Source of the DNA: Arthrobacter caoxuetaonis | GTDB taxonomy: Bacteria; Actinomycetota; Actinomycetes; Actinomycetales; Micrococcaceae | NCBI RefSeq assembly: GCF_023921125.1 | Contig: NZ_CP099466.1 | Coordinates: forward strand, 1,612,001 to 1,676,000 | DNA length: 64,000 bases | Reading direction: 5' to 3' | Shown: in pieces, positions 35,485-47,153 of the stretch | How positions within the stretch are numbered: the stretch's first letter is position 1 | Layout of the letters: every line of letters begins with the position of its first letter | Made by a program: the position numbers and the translations under genes | The notes under the pieces: model-generated | What the model was told of the DNA's origin: nothing | What the model saw: only the letters and a program-made list of their open reading frames with translations | Databases searched by the model: none

Positions 35485-36375
35485 ATGACTGAACCAGCAC
35501 TGGCGCACACTACCGAGTTCGGGCGCATGTATTCGCGCTCCCTGTCCGAACCTCCTGCGGTTCCCTCAATCACCACTGTCATCGCCCAGGGCAGCACCTC
35601 CCTGGACGGCTGGCACAGCTATATGGCGGCCAGCGCCGTCGTCAAGCATCCAGGCCTGGGACAGGCCCTCGGCAACCAGGCGCAGCTGAAGACCATCGTT
35701 AAGGAAGCCTCCCGCGCGTCCGAACGCTACCGCGATGCCGCCGCCGAGCGCGGCACCCGTGTCCACTTTTACTGCGAGCAGGTGGCGCTGCGGGCACTCG
35801 ACCAGCCGCACGAGCTAGCCGAAGCCCGCGAAAAGCTGGCCGAGAACGGCGAGCACCAGTTTGCCGACCGCTTCGACGAATGGTGGCAGCTCTACCAGGT
35901 GAAGCCCCTGGCCGCGGAAATCACCGTCTGGAACCACGAGCTCGGTTACGCCGGAACCCTTGACCTGGTCGCCAGCATCGGCGGACGGCTGTGCCTAATC
36001 GACTACAAGACCAAAAACACCGACCGCGACGGCCAGGTCAAACAGCTCGATGACAAGGTCGTGATGCAGCTGGTCGCCGGCATGAAGGCGGAAGAATCCC
36101 TGGTCGACGCGGGGCGGGGGGAATGGGAGCCGTGGGCCTACGGCGAGCAGCCGCTGCTCCTCGGCGTCGCGGTGGGACAGACCGAAGTGCGGCCCATGCG
36201 TGCCAACCCTGACGTGCTTCCGCAGCACTGGTACAAATTCTGTGCGCTGCGGCGGGTCTGGCAGACAAATTACGACGTCGCTGCCGCCGGCCGGGCGCTC
36301 CTTCCCATCGCTCCGCCGCCAGTGCAGGCCTCCGGCGCCCATGCTGTTCCCGCCGGTCAGCCTGCGCACAACTAG
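35485..36375 (+). CDS. PD-(D/E)XK nuclease-superfamily protein
   Basis: 296 aa. The motif GTLDLVASIGGRLCLIDYKTK (about 151-171; Asp153 then D167-K169) is the classical D...DxK core of RecB/Cas4-like nucleases, preceded by AERGTRVHFYCEQ, which supplies the upstream His/Glu. No Cys cluster, so not Cas4-type. C-terminus is Pro/Ala-rich. It stands where priA often precedes def-fmt in actinobacteria, so a DNA-repair role is possible but inferred. No phage genes nearby despite the adjacent tRNA. Confidence 0.82.
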   Translation: MTEPALAHTTEFGRMYSRSLSEPPAVPSITTVIAQGSTSLDGWHSYMAASAVVKHPGLGQALGNQAQLKTIVKEASRASERYRDAAAERGTRVHFYCEQVALRALDQPHELAEAREKLAENGEHQFADRFDEWWQLYQVKPLAAEITVWNHELGYAGTLDLVASIGGRLCLIDYKTKNTDRDGQVKQLDDKVVMQLVAGMKAEESLVDAGRGEWEPWAYGEQPLLLGVAVGQTEVRPMRANPDVLPQHWYKFCALRRVWQTNYDVAAAGRALLPIAPPPVQASGAHAVPAGQPAHN

Positions 36376-36436
36376 ACTTAGGTTCAGCACGAGGACTTAG
36401 CGCTACACAGAAATAAGAGTAAGGAACACACTCCAG

Positions 36437-37009
36437 ATGGCAATCCTGACGATTCGGATCATCGGCGACCCCGTCCTGCGGACCCCCGCTGAGGAAGTGA
36501 CGGAGTTCGGTCCGGAGCTCGCCAAGCTTGTGGCCGACATGGAAGAGACCATGGAGGACGTGGAAGGCGCCGGTCTTGCCGCACCCCAGGTGGGCGTTAG
36601 CCTCCGTGTCTTCACGTACCGGATCGACGGCGCTGCGGGGCATATCGTGAACCCGGTCCTGGAACTGAGTGAAGACCGCCAGGAAGACCAGGTCGAGGGC
36701 TGTCTCTCCATTCCCGGCCTGGGCTATCCCGTCCCCAGGTACCGCTGGACCCGTGTCACCGGCCAGGACAAGGACGGCAATCCCGTCACGGTGGAGGGCG
36801 AAGGAATGCTTGCCCGCTGCTTCCAGCACGAGACCGACCATCTGGACGGCATCCTCTACATCGACCGGCTCGAAGGTGAGGACCGCAAGGCCGCGCTTCG
36901 CGCCATCCGCATGGCCGACTACGATTCCATTGCCGAACGCACCGTCACGCAGCGCGCCCAGTCTGTCGGGTCCAGCTTCGGCACCTTCGGCCAAAGCACG
37001 GGAGCGTAA
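36437..37009 (+). CDS. def: Peptide deformylase
   Basis: 190 aa. Removes the formyl group from nascent proteins. All three metal-site motifs are present: GAGLAAPQ (44-51), EGCLS (87-91, Cys89 ligand) and HETDH (131-135, two His ligands and catalytic Glu). Extended C-terminus of about 25 residues is Ser/Gly-rich. Lies 12 bases upstream of fmt, with which it acts in sequence on initiator Met. Confidence 0.96.
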   Translation: MAILTIRIIGDPVLRTPAEEVTEFGPELAKLVADMEETMEDVEGAGLAAPQVGVSLRVFTYRIDGAAGHIVNPVLELSEDRQEDQVEGCLSIPGLGYPVPRYRWTRVTGQDKDGNPVTVEGEGMLARCFQHETDHLDGILYIDRLEGEDRKAALRAIRMADYDSIAERTVTQRAQSVGSSFGTFGQSTGA

Positions 37010-37021
37010 GCAGGCGTGGCG

Positions 37022-37951
37022 ATGCGCGTACTTTTTGCTGGGACGCCCGCTGTGGCGGTCCCTTCCCTCAACGCCCTCCTGGACGCCGGCTTCGACGTGG
37101 TCGGTGTCCTCACCAGGCCCGATGCCCCGCTGGGACGCAAGCGCGTGCTGACTCCGTCGCCGGTCGCAGCCCGCGCCGAAGAGCTTGGCCTGCCGGTGAT
37201 CCGGGCGGACAAAATCGACGACGACGCCGTTGCCGCCATTGCGGAACTCGCACCGGATGCCGCCGCGATCGTTGCCTACGGGGCCCTGATCCCCGAACGG
37301 GCCCTGGCCATCCCGGCGCACGGCTGGATCAATCTGCACTTCTCCCTGCTCCCGGCCTGGCGCGGAGCAGCTCCGGTCCAGCATTCCGTTATTGCCGGCG
37401 ACGAGATCACCGGCGCCAGCACTTTCCTGCTGGAAAAAGGCCTGGATACGGGACCGGTGTTCGGGCAGCTGACCGAAACCGTGGACCCGTCATTGACCAG
37501 CGGGGAACTGCTGGAACGGCTCTCGCACAGCGGAGCGGTGCTGCTCGCGCAGACCCTCGCCGCGATCCAGGCCGGGAAGGCCGTTCCGGTTCCGCAGAGC
37601 GGTGACGTGACACTGGCTCCCAAGCTGACGATCGAAGACGGACACCTGGACTGGCAGCAGCCTGCCCTGGCGCTCCGGCGGCGGATCAACGGCGTCACCC
37701 CGGAACCCGGGGCCTGGACCATGTGGGACGGAGCCCGGTTCAAGATCGGTGCTGCCGTGCCGCGGCCGGATGTCACTGACCTGGCCCCCGGCCAGGTGCG
37801 GCTGGGGTCCGGCAGCGGAGCCGAAGCCCTGGTGGGGACCGGAAGCACGGCGCTGGAACTGACGCTGGTCCAGCCGGCCGGCAAGAAAATGATGCCCGGA
37901 CCTGACTGGGCCCGGGGACTAGGCCAGCGTGAGGACGTGGTTTTCGAATGA
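37022..37951 (+). CDS. fmt: Methionyl-tRNA formyltransferase
   Basis: 309 aa from ATG 37022; a GTG two codons upstream (37016) is an alternative. Formylates Met-tRNA(fMet). N-terminal transferase domain contains INLHFSLLPAWRGAAPVQ (His near 108) and the SLLPxxRG signature; GASTFLLEKGLDTGPV follows; the C-terminal OB-like domain ends the protein. Overlaps rsmB by 4 bases (ATGA). Confidence 0.96.
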   Translation: MRVLFAGTPAVAVPSLNALLDAGFDVVGVLTRPDAPLGRKRVLTPSPVAARAEELGLPVIRADKIDDDAVAAIAELAPDAAAIVAYGALIPERALAIPAHGWINLHFSLLPAWRGAAPVQHSVIAGDEITGASTFLLEKGLDTGPVFGQLTETVDPSLTSGELLERLSHSGAVLLAQTLAAIQAGKAVPVPQSGDVTLAPKLTIEDGHLDWQQPALALRRRINGVTPEPGAWTMWDGARFKIGAAVPRPDVTDLAPGQVRLGSGSGAEALVGTGSTALELTLVQPAGKKMMPGPDWARGLGQREDVVFE

Positions 37952-39432
37952 GCAGCACCGAACGCAATGCGAAGGGCCACGAGCGCAGCCGGCCCAAGGT
38001 CCGCAGCCATACCCAGGCCGCGCCGTCGCAGCGGACCCGCGCGGCGGATCCTGCCCGGCTTGTCGCCTTCGAAGTGCTCCGCGCCGTGTCCGGCGAGGAC
38101 GCGTACGCAAACCTGGTGCTGCCCAAGAGCATCCGCAAGCACCGGCTGGACAAGCGCGACGCCGGGTTCGCTACTGAACTGGCCTACGGCGCCCTGCGCG
38201 GCCAGGGTACGTATGACGCCATCCTGGCCCGCTGCGTGGACCGCCCGCTGGAGAAGCTGGACCCTGCTGTCCTGGATGCACTGCGGATCGGCGCCCACCA
38301 GCTCCTGGCCATGCGCGTTCCGGCCCATGCGGCCCTGGACCAGACCGTGGGCCTGGCCCGCGCCGTGATCGGCGCCGGGCCTTCTGCCCTGATCAACGCG
38401 GTGCTGCGGAAGGTCGCTGCACGGGACCTGGGGGAGTGGACCGCACTGCTGACCGAAGGCGACACCGACGCCATCCGCCGCGCGGCGATCGAGCAGAGCC
38501 ACCCCGAATGGATCGTCCGTGCGCTCCGCCAGTCCCTGGTGGCCCACGGCCGCAGCGTCGAGGAAATCAACGACCTGCTGCGGGCCGACAATGACGCGCC
38601 CGTCGTGAACCTCGTCGCCCTGCCCGGGCTCGGGGACCTGGACGAGGCCCGGGCAGCCGGAGCGGTAGACGGTGAACTGGTCGCGGATTCGGCACTGTTC
38701 TCCGCGGGCGACGTCGGACGGCTGGAATCTGTCCGGGCCGGAACCACCCGGGTCCAGGACGCCGGCTCGCAGCTGGTGGCCCGCGCCCTGGCCGAGCTGG
38801 ACCTGGACGGCGTCACTCCGGACGAGGACGGCGTCGAGAAGTGGCTGGACATGTGTGCCGGTCCCGGCGGGAAAGCAGCACTGCTTGCCGCCCTGGCCCA
38901 CGAAAAGGGAGCGGTGATCCTGGCCAACGAGCCTGCACCGCACCGCGCCCAGCTGGTCCGCCAGGCACTGGACGCCGTTCCCGGGGAGACCTGGAACGTG
39001 CGCACAGGAGACGGCCGCACCGTGGCCGAGGACTACCCGGAAACCTTTGACCGCATCCTGGTGGACGCTCCCTGCACCGGCCTCGGTGCCCTGCGCCGCC
39101 GGCCCGAGTCACGCTGGCGCCGCCAGCCCTCCGACGTCGGCGAACTGGGGAGCCTGCAGCGCGAGCTGCTCCTCAGTGCCGTTGACGCCGTGAAGCCCGG
39201 CGGCGTGGTGGCCTATGTAACGTGCTCTCCGCACCCCGCCGAGACCAAGGCCGTCGTCGCGGACGTGCTGCGCCAGCGCAACGACCTTGAGCTGCTGGAC
39301 GCCGGAGCCGCACTGGATGCCGTCAGCCTGACCGGTTCCCTTGGGGCCGGGCACGAATCCACGGCCCAGCTGTGGCCCCATGTCCACCAGACCGATGCCA
39401 TGTTCCTGGCGCTGGTCCGCCGCAAAATCTAG
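37948..39432 (+). CDS. rsmB: 16S rRNA m5C967 methyltransferase RsmB with NusB domain
   Basis: 494 aa. N-terminal NusB-like RNA-binding domain at about 35-170 ([12 protein letters not shown]...[13 protein letters not shown]), SAM-dependent methyltransferase domain at about 250-494. [14 protein letters not shown] binds [22 protein letters not shown] has the catalytic PC; the second Cys lies in [11 protein letters not shown]-terminus is basic. Translationally coupled to fmt. Confidence 0.95.
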   Translation: MSSTERNAKGHERSRPKVRSHTQAAPSQRTRAADPARLVAFEVLRAVSGEDAYANLVLPKSIRKHRLDKRDAGFATELAYGALRGQGTYDAILARCVDRPLEKLDPAVLDALRIGAHQLLAMRVPAHAALDQTVGLARAVIGAGPSALINAVLRKVAARDLGEWTALLTEGDTDAIRRAAIEQSHPEWIVRALRQSLVAHGRSVEEINDLLRADNDAPVVNLVALPGLGDLDEARAAGAVDGELVADSALFSAGDVGRLESVRAGTTRVQDAGSQLVARALAELDLDGVTPDEDGVEKWLDMCAGPGGKAALLAALAHEKGAVILANEPAPHRAQLVRQALDAVPGETWNVRTGDGRTVAEDYPETFDRILVDAPCTGLGALRRRPESRWRRQPSDVGELGSLQRELLLSAVDAVKPGGVVAYVTCSPHPAETKAVVADVLRQRNDLELLDAGAALDAVSLTGSLGAGHESTAQLWPHVHQTDAMFLALVRRKI

Positions 39433-39440
39433 GAGACCCT

Positions 39441-40112
39441 GTGAGCCAGTGCTGCATCAACCCGAGCATCCTCTCCGCCGACTTCGTGAACCTGGAAGCG
39501 GAGCTGGAGCGGATCAGCGGCGCCGACGCCGTCCACGTGGACGTCATGGACAACCACTTCGTGCCGAACCTGACCATCGGCCTGCCCGTCGTGAAGCGGA
39601 TCCAGGAGGTCAGCGGACTGCCGCTGGATGCCCACCTGATGATCGCCGACGCTGACCGCTGGGCTCCGGCGTACGCCGAAGCCGGGCTGGCCTCAGTGAC
39701 GTTCCACGTTGAGGCCGCTGCAGCCCCGATCCGGCTGGCGCGGGAACTGCGTGCCCGGGGTGCCAAGGCCGGCATGGCTTTGAAGCCGGCCACTCCGGTG
39801 GAGCCGTACCTGGACATGCTGCCCGAGCTGGACATGCTCCTGATCATGACCGTGGAACCGGGTTTCGGCGGCCAGAAGTTCCTCGATGTGACGCTGCCGA
39901 AGATCCGCCGCGCTGCCGAGGCCGTCCGCGGCTCCGGCCTGCCGATCGCCATCCAGGTGGACGGCGGGATCGCCCCCGACACCATCGAGCGCGCCGCGGA
40001 AGCCGGGGCCAACGTGTTCGTCGCCGGCTCAGCGGTCTACGGCACGCCCGACCCGAATGAGGCGATTGCCAAACTGCGGGCCCAGGCCAGCGCGGTAAGC
40101 CGCGCCGTCTAG
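39441..40112 (+). CDS. rpe: Ribulose-phosphate 3-epimerase
   Basis: 223 aa from GTG 39441, with AGGAGA upstream; it starts [15 protein letters not shown], fitting the family start. Pentose-phosphate epimerase with ProIle-Ser-Leu-type motif [22 protein letters not shown] (metal His/Asp), [12 protein letters not shown] and VDGGI (metal/catalytic Asp). Fourth gene of the def-fmt-rsmB-rpe block. Stop shares CTAG with the convergent gene. Confidence 0.96.
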   Translation: MSQCCINPSILSADFVNLEAELERISGADAVHVDVMDNHFVPNLTIGLPVVKRIQEVSGLPLDAHLMIADADRWAPAYAEAGLASVTFHVEAAAAPIRLARELRARGAKAGMALKPATPVEPYLDMLPELDMLLIMTVEPGFGGQKFLDVTLPKIRRAAEAVRGSGLPIAIQVDGGIAPDTIERAAEAGANVFVAGSAVYGTPDPNEAIAKLRAQASAVSRAV

Positions 40113-40945
40113 GCGGGCTGCGGCGGCCGAACCCGCTGCACCATGACCCGGCCGGTCTTCTCCCAGCCGGGGTCCATAACCTGCGGCCACTGCGCGGTCA
40201 TCATGAACAGCAGGCCGCCGTCGTCACCGCCGGCGGCGCAGGAGAAGCATCCGTCCTCCAGCTCAATTGTCTGGAGGACCTCGCCGCCTTCCTGGACGCG
40301 GACGCACCGTTCGCCCGGCACCTCGGCGAACCAGATGCCGCCGCTGCCATCCCAGCTGATGCCGTCCGGGGCGCTGCCCTCCACGGCGGCCCATGTCCCA
40401 GCGGCTTCCAGGGTCCCGTCCGGACGGACCGTGAAAGAGCTCAGCCGTCCGGCGTAGGACTCGGCAACCACCAGGGTGTTCCCGTCTGCGGAGACCAGCA
40501 TGCCATTGGGGAACGCCAGGTTCCCGGCGACCTGCTGGACTGAACCGTCCGGCCGGATGAGGGCGATCAGCCCGTTGTTCCGCGGCTCGCCCGCGTAGTC
40601 CTGCCCGATTCCGTTGACGTAGACGTTGCCGGAGGGGTGGACGGCAATCTCGTTCCAGGGATGCGGCGACAAGCCGCGCAGGTCCGCCAGCGGAATCAGC
40701 CCCGCGTGCGGAACTTCAACCAGCACCGATCCGTCAGCCCCGGAGACGACGGCCATCCGCCCGTCCGGCAGCCAGTCAAAGGTGATCGGAAAAGAGGGCA
40801 CTCCGGTGATCCGCCGCACGTTCCCGACAGCGTCCAGGGCCGAGATGGTGCCGGCGGTCCAGTCCGCGAAGTAGAACTCTCCGCCGTGCCAGCGTGCGGA
40901 TTCGCCCATCCCCAATCCGGAAACCAGAGTTGTCGCCTGTTCCAT
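40109..40945 (-). CDS. SMP-30/gluconolactonase-family protein
   Basis: 278 aa from ATG 40945, with GGGAGG 8 bases before it; a far longer frame on this strand has no support. Six-bladed propeller pattern: [59 protein letters not shown] and [18 protein letters not shown] carry the Glu, Asn and Asp metal ligands of SMP-30 lactonases. Substrate (a sugar lactone or other ester) unknown. Confidence 0.9.
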   Translation of the reverse strand: MEQATTLVSGLGMGESARWHGGEFYFADWTAGTISALDAVGNVRRITGVPSFPITFDWLPDGRMAVVSGADGSVLVEVPHAGLIPLADLRGLSPHPWNEIAVHPSGNVYVNGIGQDYAGEPRNNGLIALIRPDGSVQQVAGNLAFPNGMLVSADGNTLVVAESYAGRLSSFTVRPDGTLEAAGTWAAVEGSAPDGISWDGSGGIWFAEVPGERCVRVQEGGEVLQTIELEDGCFSCAAGGDDGGLLFMMTAQWPQVMDPGWEKTGRVMVQRVRPPQPA

Positions 40946-41081
40946 CGAAGGAACCTCCCGCGCCTGTAAGGATTCACTGCCGAACGCGTCCAGTATGCGT
41001 CGGTGCCACCGCGGGCAACAGGGGACACGGCTGGACCGATAAGATGAGTGGCTTGCTTCCATCCCGAGAGGACACCCCCGA

Positions 41082-42674
<1,593 letters not shown>

Positions 42675-42734
42675 GACACCCGGCGTAAAAGTTAAACCAG
42701 CCCAATCCGCCTGTGTGAGAATATGGATTAACAA

Positions 42735-42877
42735 ACGTGCTCCGGGGTCGGTGTAATTCCGAACCGGCGGTTATAGTCCGCGACCCGCACGTCAGGCTGG
42801 GATCCCTCAGCAGGATGTGCGGTTGAACTGGTGAAATTCCAGTACCGACAGTTAAAGTCTGGATGGGAGAAGCACGT
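42735..42877 (+). promoter_or_regulatory. FMN riboswitch (RFN element)
   Basis: Closing stem ACGTGCT (42735-42741) / AGCACGT (42871-42877) encloses the conserved GGGGTCGGTGTAATTCC, ACCGGCGGT.ATAGTCCGCGACC, GGTGAAATTCCAGTACCGAC and GTCTGGATGGGAGAAG blocks. Downstream GGGGTAC (42913-42919) can pair with GTACCCC (42947-42953), a candidate expression platform just ahead of the ribM ribosome site. Confidence 0.98.
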
Positions 42878-42984
42878 ACAGTTTGTTGAACCGACGCTTC
42901 GGCGTACCTGCAGGGGTACCCCGGGCTGTCGGTGCATCGCACTGTCGTACCCCCGGAGCCGCCGCTACGGGATAAGGAACGACA

Positions 42985-43668
42985 TTGGATTTTTTGCGGT
43001 GGCTCTTTGACGCGCAGATCCCCGTGGGGAGTTCTTCCCTGCTGGTGCGCGAAGTACTTGGCAACATCTTCGGGCTGCTCAGCGCCCTCGGCGGCATGCG
43101 CCGGAAAATCTGGGCCTGGCCGGTTGGAATCGCCGGCAACGCACTGCTGCTCACCGTTTTCCTCGGTTCGATCTTTGGCGACGCCAGCACCGCGAACCTG
43201 CTCGGCCAGGCCGGACGGCAGGTGATGTTCATTGCCGTCGCCGTGTACGGCTGGCGCCGCTGGCAGGCCAGCAAGAGCTCGGGTGCCGACGCCGTCACGC
43301 CACAGTGGGCCTCCGGCAGGGCACGGATCGGCCTGGTGGCGGGAATGATCCTTGGTACCGCGGCACTGACACCCGTCTTCGGCATGCTGGGCTCCTACGA
43401 ACCAGTGTGGGCTGATGCCTGGACGTTCGTCGGATCGCTGCTGGCTACATACGGCATGGCCAAGGGATGGGTCGAATTCTGGCTGATCTGGGTGGCCGTG
43501 GACATTGTGGGCGTGCCGCTGCTGTTCAGCGCCGGCTACTACGCCACGGCGTTCATGTACCTGTTCTACGGGGCCTTCACACTGATCGGGTTCTTCGTCT
43601 GGTGGCGCGCCAAGGCCAACGAGAAGCCGCAGGTACAGGTCGCCATGCCGGATCCGACGGTGCGGTAG
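42985..43668 (+). CDS. ribM: Riboflavin transporter, PnuC/RibM (PnuX) type
   Basis: 227 aa starting with TTG 42985, with AAGGAAC 5 bases upstream. Seven hydrophobic segments (about 22-40, 44-62, 70-85, 112-130, 142-160, 165-185, 187-207) and the PnuC-type EVLGNIFGLLSALGGMRRKIWAWPVGIAGNALL and FWLIWVAVDIVGVPLLF segments. PnuC homologues headed by an FMN riboswitch are known riboflavin uptake carriers in actinobacteria. First gene of the riboflavin operon, so uptake and synthesis are repressed together by FMN. Confidence 0.93.
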   Translation: MDFLRWLFDAQIPVGSSSLLVREVLGNIFGLLSALGGMRRKIWAWPVGIAGNALLLTVFLGSIFGDASTANLLGQAGRQVMFIAVAVYGWRRWQASKSSGADAVTPQWASGRARIGLVAGMILGTAALTPVFGMLGSYEPVWADAWTFVGSLLATYGMAKGWVEFWLIWVAVDIVGVPLLFSAGYYATAFMYLFYGAFTLIGFFVWWRAKANEKPQVQVAMPDPTVR

Positions 43669-43670
43669 CC

Positions 43671-44723
43671 ATGAATTTCTCCGATGCGGAACGCGCAGCC
43701 ATGGAGCAGGCGCTCCAGTTAGCCCGCCGGGGAGTGCGCGGGGCTAACCCGCTGGTGGGTGCGGTGATCCTGGACCCGTCCGGGGACGTCCTGGCGACAG
43801 GGTTTCACCGCGGGGCAGGAACTGCACATGCCGAAGCCGACGCCCTTGCGTCCGCCGCGGCCGCCGGCATCGATGTGGATGGCGCGACCATGGTGGTCAC
43901 CCTGGAACCCTGCAACCACACCGGCCGCACGGGACCCTGTTCGCAGGCCATTCTCCGCTCCGGTATCGCGCGGGTCGTGTACGCGGCCGCAGATACCAAC
44001 GAGGACGCCGCCGGGGGAGCTGCTGCTCTGACCGCCGGCGGGGTGGAGGCTGGGGGTGGACTGCTGGCGGACGAGTCACGGAAACTGAATTCCCGCTGGG
44101 CAGCCGCGATGGCCGGCCGGCGTCCGTTCGTCACGGTCAAGACGGCCCAGACGCTGGACGGCCGCACCGCTGCGGCGGACGGAACCAGCCAGTGGATTAC
44201 CTCACCGGAGGCACGCGCCGATGCCCAGGATCTGCGCCGGCGGGTCGACGCAGTGCTGGCCGGCACGGGAACCATCCAAGCTGACAATCCGCGGCTGACC
44301 GCCCGGAATCCGGACGGCAGCACGGCGGAAAAGCAGCCGCTGCGCGCGGTCATGGGACACACACCGGTTCCCGCCGAGGCCGCCGTCCGGGGAACCGACG
44401 GCCGGTTCGTCCAGATCCGGACGCATGATCCCGCCGTCGTACTCGCTGAACTGTATGCCCATGGCGTGCGGCACGTGATGGTCGAGGGCGGCGGCACCGT
44501 GGCTGGCGCCTTCCTCCGTGCCGGACTCGCCGATGAGCTGGTGGCCTACACCGCTCCGGCGCTGCTGGGCGCGGGCACCGCGGCGTTCGCGGGCCTGGGC
44601 ATCGCGTCCATGGCCCGGATCCAGCGCTGGCGCTGGGATCCTGCCGGCGGCGGCAGTGCCGTGCCCGTGGGGCCGGACCTCCGGCTGCACCTTGAACCTA
44701 TTCCTTTCGAAGAACCAGAGTAA
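43671..44723 (+). CDS. ribD: RibD: riboflavin-specific deaminase/reductase
   Basis: 350 aa from ATG 43671, 2 bases after ribM. N-terminal deaminase domain with zinc motif HAE (53-55) and PCNHTGRTGPC (80-90); C-terminal reductase domain from about 145 (FVTVKTAQTLDGRTAAADGTSQWIT, VEGGGTVAGAFL). Catalyses deamination and side-chain reduction after GTP cyclohydrolase II. Confidence 0.95.
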   Translation: MNFSDAERAAMEQALQLARRGVRGANPLVGAVILDPSGDVLATGFHRGAGTAHAEADALASAAAAGIDVDGATMVVTLEPCNHTGRTGPCSQAILRSGIARVVYAAADTNEDAAGGAAALTAGGVEAGGGLLADESRKLNSRWAAAMAGRRPFVTVKTAQTLDGRTAAADGTSQWITSPEARADAQDLRRRVDAVLAGTGTIQADNPRLTARNPDGSTAEKQPLRAVMGHTPVPAEAAVRGTDGRFVQIRTHDPAVVLAELYAHGVRHVMVEGGGTVAGAFLRAGLADELVAYTAPALLGAGTAAFAGLGIASMARIQRWRWDPAGGGSAVPVGPDLRLHLEPIPFEEPE

Positions 44724-44734
44724 GGACGTCAGAC

Positions 44735-45376
44735 GTGTTTACCGGCATTGTCGCTGAACAGGGCAGCGTAGTTTCCCTGGAACCCGATGCCACCGGCGCC
44801 GGAAAGGTGCTGGTCATCGATGCTCCGCTCACGTCCGCGGAGCTGGGGCTTGGCGGATCGATCGCCGTCAACGGGGTCTGCCTCACCGCGACCGCCATCG
44901 ACGGAGCCCGCATTTCACTCGACGTCATGGGCGAAACCCTGGACCGCACCACCACCGGCGGGCTGGAACCCGGGCGGAAGGTAAACCTGGAGCGGTGTGT
45001 GCCCGCCGGCGGACGGCTGGACGGCCACGTGGTGCAGGGGCACGTAGACGGCGTCGGGACACTGCTGGAACGCGAGGACCTGGGCAGCTGGGACCGGCTG
45101 CGCTTCGGTGTGCCGCCGCAGCTGGCCCGGTACATCGCGGAGAAGGGCTCGATCGCCGTCGACGGCGTCTCCCTCACCGTTACTGCCGTGAGCGTGCCGC
45201 AGGACCCGGCGCCGTGGTTCGAAGTCGGGCTGATTCCCACCACTCTGGCCGAGACCGGCCTTGGTGCCCTGCAGCCCGGGAGCCCGGTGAACCTGGAAGT
45301 GGATGTACTGGCGAAGTACGCCGAACGGCTGCTGGCGTTTGCGGCGCCTGCATCCGGAACCGAGGAGGAGTCATGA
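44735..45376 (+). CDS. ribE: Riboflavin synthase alpha chain
   Basis: 213 aa, GTG start encoding MFTGIV, the invariant N-terminus. Two internally repeated lumazine-binding domains: [13 protein letters not shown] (first) and [13 protein letters not shown] (second), with VNLE(R/V) and VQGHVDGVG. Makes riboflavin by dismutation of 6,7-dimethyl-8-ribityllumazine. Overlaps ribB (ATGA). Confidence 0.96.
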   Translation: MFTGIVAEQGSVVSLEPDATGAGKVLVIDAPLTSAELGLGGSIAVNGVCLTATAIDGARISLDVMGETLDRTTTGGLEPGRKVNLERCVPAGGRLDGHVVQGHVDGVGTLLEREDLGSWDRLRFGVPPQLARYIAEKGSIAVDGVSLTVTAVSVPQDPAPWFEVGLIPTTLAETGLGALQPGSPVNLEVDVLAKYAERLLAFAAPASGTEEES

Positions 45377-46011
45377 GCATCCGGCTGGATTCCATCGCCG
45401 CCGCCGTTGAGGCGGTTGCCGCGGGCCGCGCCGTCGTGGTCGTTGATGACGAGGACCGCGAGAACGAGGGCGACATCATCTTCGCCGCCCAGCACGCGAC
45501 CCCGGAGCTGATGGGGTTCACCGTCCGGTACACCTCCGGCGTCATCTGTGTGCCGCTGCCCGGCAGCTACGCGGACCGGCTGGACCTGCCGCCCATGACA
45601 GCGGTGAACCAGGACGCCAAAGGCACCGCCTACACGGTCTCCTGCGACGCCGCCTCGGGAACCAGCACCGGGATCAGCGCCGCCGACCGCGCGCTGACCT
45701 CCCGGGTACTGGCCGATCCAGCCTCCGCTCCGGCGGACCTGCACCGTCCCGGCCACATCTTTCCGCTCCGCGCGCACGACGGCGGGGTCCGCGCCCGCCG
45801 CGGACACACCGAAGCCGCCGTTGAGCTGGCGCAGCTGGCGGGCTGCACACCGGTAGGCGTGATTGCCGAACTGGTGCATGACGACGGGACGATGATGCGC
45901 CTGCCCGCCCTGCGGGAGTTCGCCGACGAGCATGGGCTGGCCCTGGTCTCCATTGATGACCTGGTGGCGTACCTGGCCGCGGTGCCGGCATCGGCCGGAG
46001 GCCGGCGGTGA
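45373..46011 (+). CDS. ribB: 3,4-dihydroxy-2-butanone-4-phosphate synthase
   Basis: 212 aa from ATG 45373, with GAGGAG upstream. DHBP synthase motifs [15 protein letters not shown] (acidic loop, residues about 24-38), [10 protein letters not shown] and [10 protein letters not shown] are all present. It makes the four-carbon donor for lumazine from ribulose 5-phosphate. Not fused to GTP cyclohydrolase II, which in many actinobacteria is the second half of the same polypeptide; here it is the next gene, overlapping by GTGA. Confidence 0.95.
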   Translation: MSIRLDSIAAAVEAVAAGRAVVVVDDEDRENEGDIIFAAQHATPELMGFTVRYTSGVICVPLPGSYADRLDLPPMTAVNQDAKGTAYTVSCDAASGTSTGISAADRALTSRVLADPASAPADLHRPGHIFPLRAHDGGVRARRGHTEAAVELAQLAGCTPVGVIAELVHDDGTMMRLPALREFADEHGLALVSIDDLVAYLAAVPASAGGRR

Positions 46012-46640
46012 AGGGCGCCGAAAACGTGGTCCCGGGACCCGTAGTTCAGCTGCCGACGGCGTACGGTGACTTCACCGCCCAGGTCTGGACCGATCCGCGC
46101 ACCGGTGCGGAACACCTGGCTGTCTCCGCCCCCGGAACTTCCCCCGAACCCGGGACCCCGCTGGTGCGGCTGCATTCGGAGTGCCTGACGGGCGACGTAT
46201 TTGCCTCCTACCGCTGCGACTGCGGTGAACAGCTGGAACAGGCCCTCGGGCTGATCAGCCTGCACGGCGGAACAGTGCTGTACCTGCGCGGTCACGAGGG
46301 CCGGGGGATCGGCCTGGCGAACAAGCTGCGGGCCTACGCGCTGCAGGAAGCCGGAGCGGACACCGTGGAGGCTAACGAGCAGCTTGGCCTGCCCGTAGAC
46401 GCCCGCGACTACCAGGCCGCGGCGGAGATCCTGCTCCGGATGGGCCTGGACCACATCCGGCTGCTGAGCAACAACCCGGCCAAGCGGGACCGGCTGGAGG
46501 TGTTTGGGGTCGCCGTGGAAGCGATGGTGCCCTCCGAGGTGCCGGTCAGGGCCGAAAACGAACGGTACCTGCAGACCAAGCGGGACCGGATGAACCACCA
46601 CCTCAACCTGCTGCGGGCCAATCCCGTCCAGCAAAGCTAA
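46008..46640 (+). CDS. ribA: GTP cyclohydrolase II
   Basis: 210 aa from GTG 46008. Zinc cysteines are C59, C70 and C72 in [36 protein letters not shown] is the GTP-binding/catalytic segment and [13 protein letters not shown] the late motif. First enzyme of riboflavin synthesis. Starts with ribB's stop overlapping. Confidence 0.95.
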   Translation: MKGAENVVPGPVVQLPTAYGDFTAQVWTDPRTGAEHLAVSAPGTSPEPGTPLVRLHSECLTGDVFASYRCDCGEQLEQALGLISLHGGTVLYLRGHEGRGIGLANKLRAYALQEAGADTVEANEQLGLPVDARDYQAAAEILLRMGLDHIRLLSNNPAKRDRLEVFGVAVEAMVPSEVPVRAENERYLQTKRDRMNHHLNLLRANPVQQS

Positions 46641-46670
46641 CTTTCCCCACCACACCGAAGGACATCAGAC

Positions 46671-47153
46671 ATGAGCGGACACGGCGCACCGGAGAACGAC
46701 GTCAGCAGCATCAAGGCCCAGGGCCTTGACATCAAGGTGGCGGTTGTCGCTGCCAGCTGGCACACCGAAGTGATGAACGGACTGATCGAGGGTGCGCTGC
46801 GCGCTGCCTCTGATGCGGGGCTGCGGCCGAAGGTGATCCGGGTTCCGGGCACGTTCGAGCTGTCCGTGGCTGCCGCGCGGCTGGCACCGCACTTTGACGC
46901 CGTCGTTGCCCTCGGCGTCGTGGTCCGCGGCGGAACTCCGCACTTTGACTATGTGTGCTCCTCGGCCACCCAGGGGCTGACTGAGGTCAGTGTCCGGACC
47001 GGCACTCCGGTCGGTTTCGGGGTGCTGACCTGCGACACCGACGAGCAGGCGCTGGACCGCGCCGGGCTGGAGGGGTCCTCGGAGGACAAGGGCTATGAGG
47101 CGTTTGCTGCCGCCGTGAACACCGTGGCAGCGCTGCGCTGGGCCGGCGTTTGA
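46671..47153 (+). CDS. ribH: 6,7-dimethyl-8-ribityllumazine synthase
   Basis: 160 aa. [51 protein letters not shown] (catalytic His near 89) and [17 protein letters not shown] are the family blocks. Forms the icosahedral or pentameric synthase that feeds RibE. Overlaps the next gene by TTGA. Confidence 0.96.
   Translation: MSGHGAPENDVSSIKAQGLDIKVAVVAASWHTEVMNGLIEGALRAASDAGLRPKVIRVPGTFELSVAAARLAPHFDAVVALGVVVRGGTPHFDYVCSSATQGLTEVSVRTGTPVGFGVLTCDTDEQALDRAGLEGSSEDKGYEAFAAAVNTVAALRWAGV

Noticed and set aside
35230..36375. Possible integrated element at the tRNA locus
   Set aside because: No integrase, no attachment-site duplication of a tRNA 3' end, and the following genes are housekeeping.
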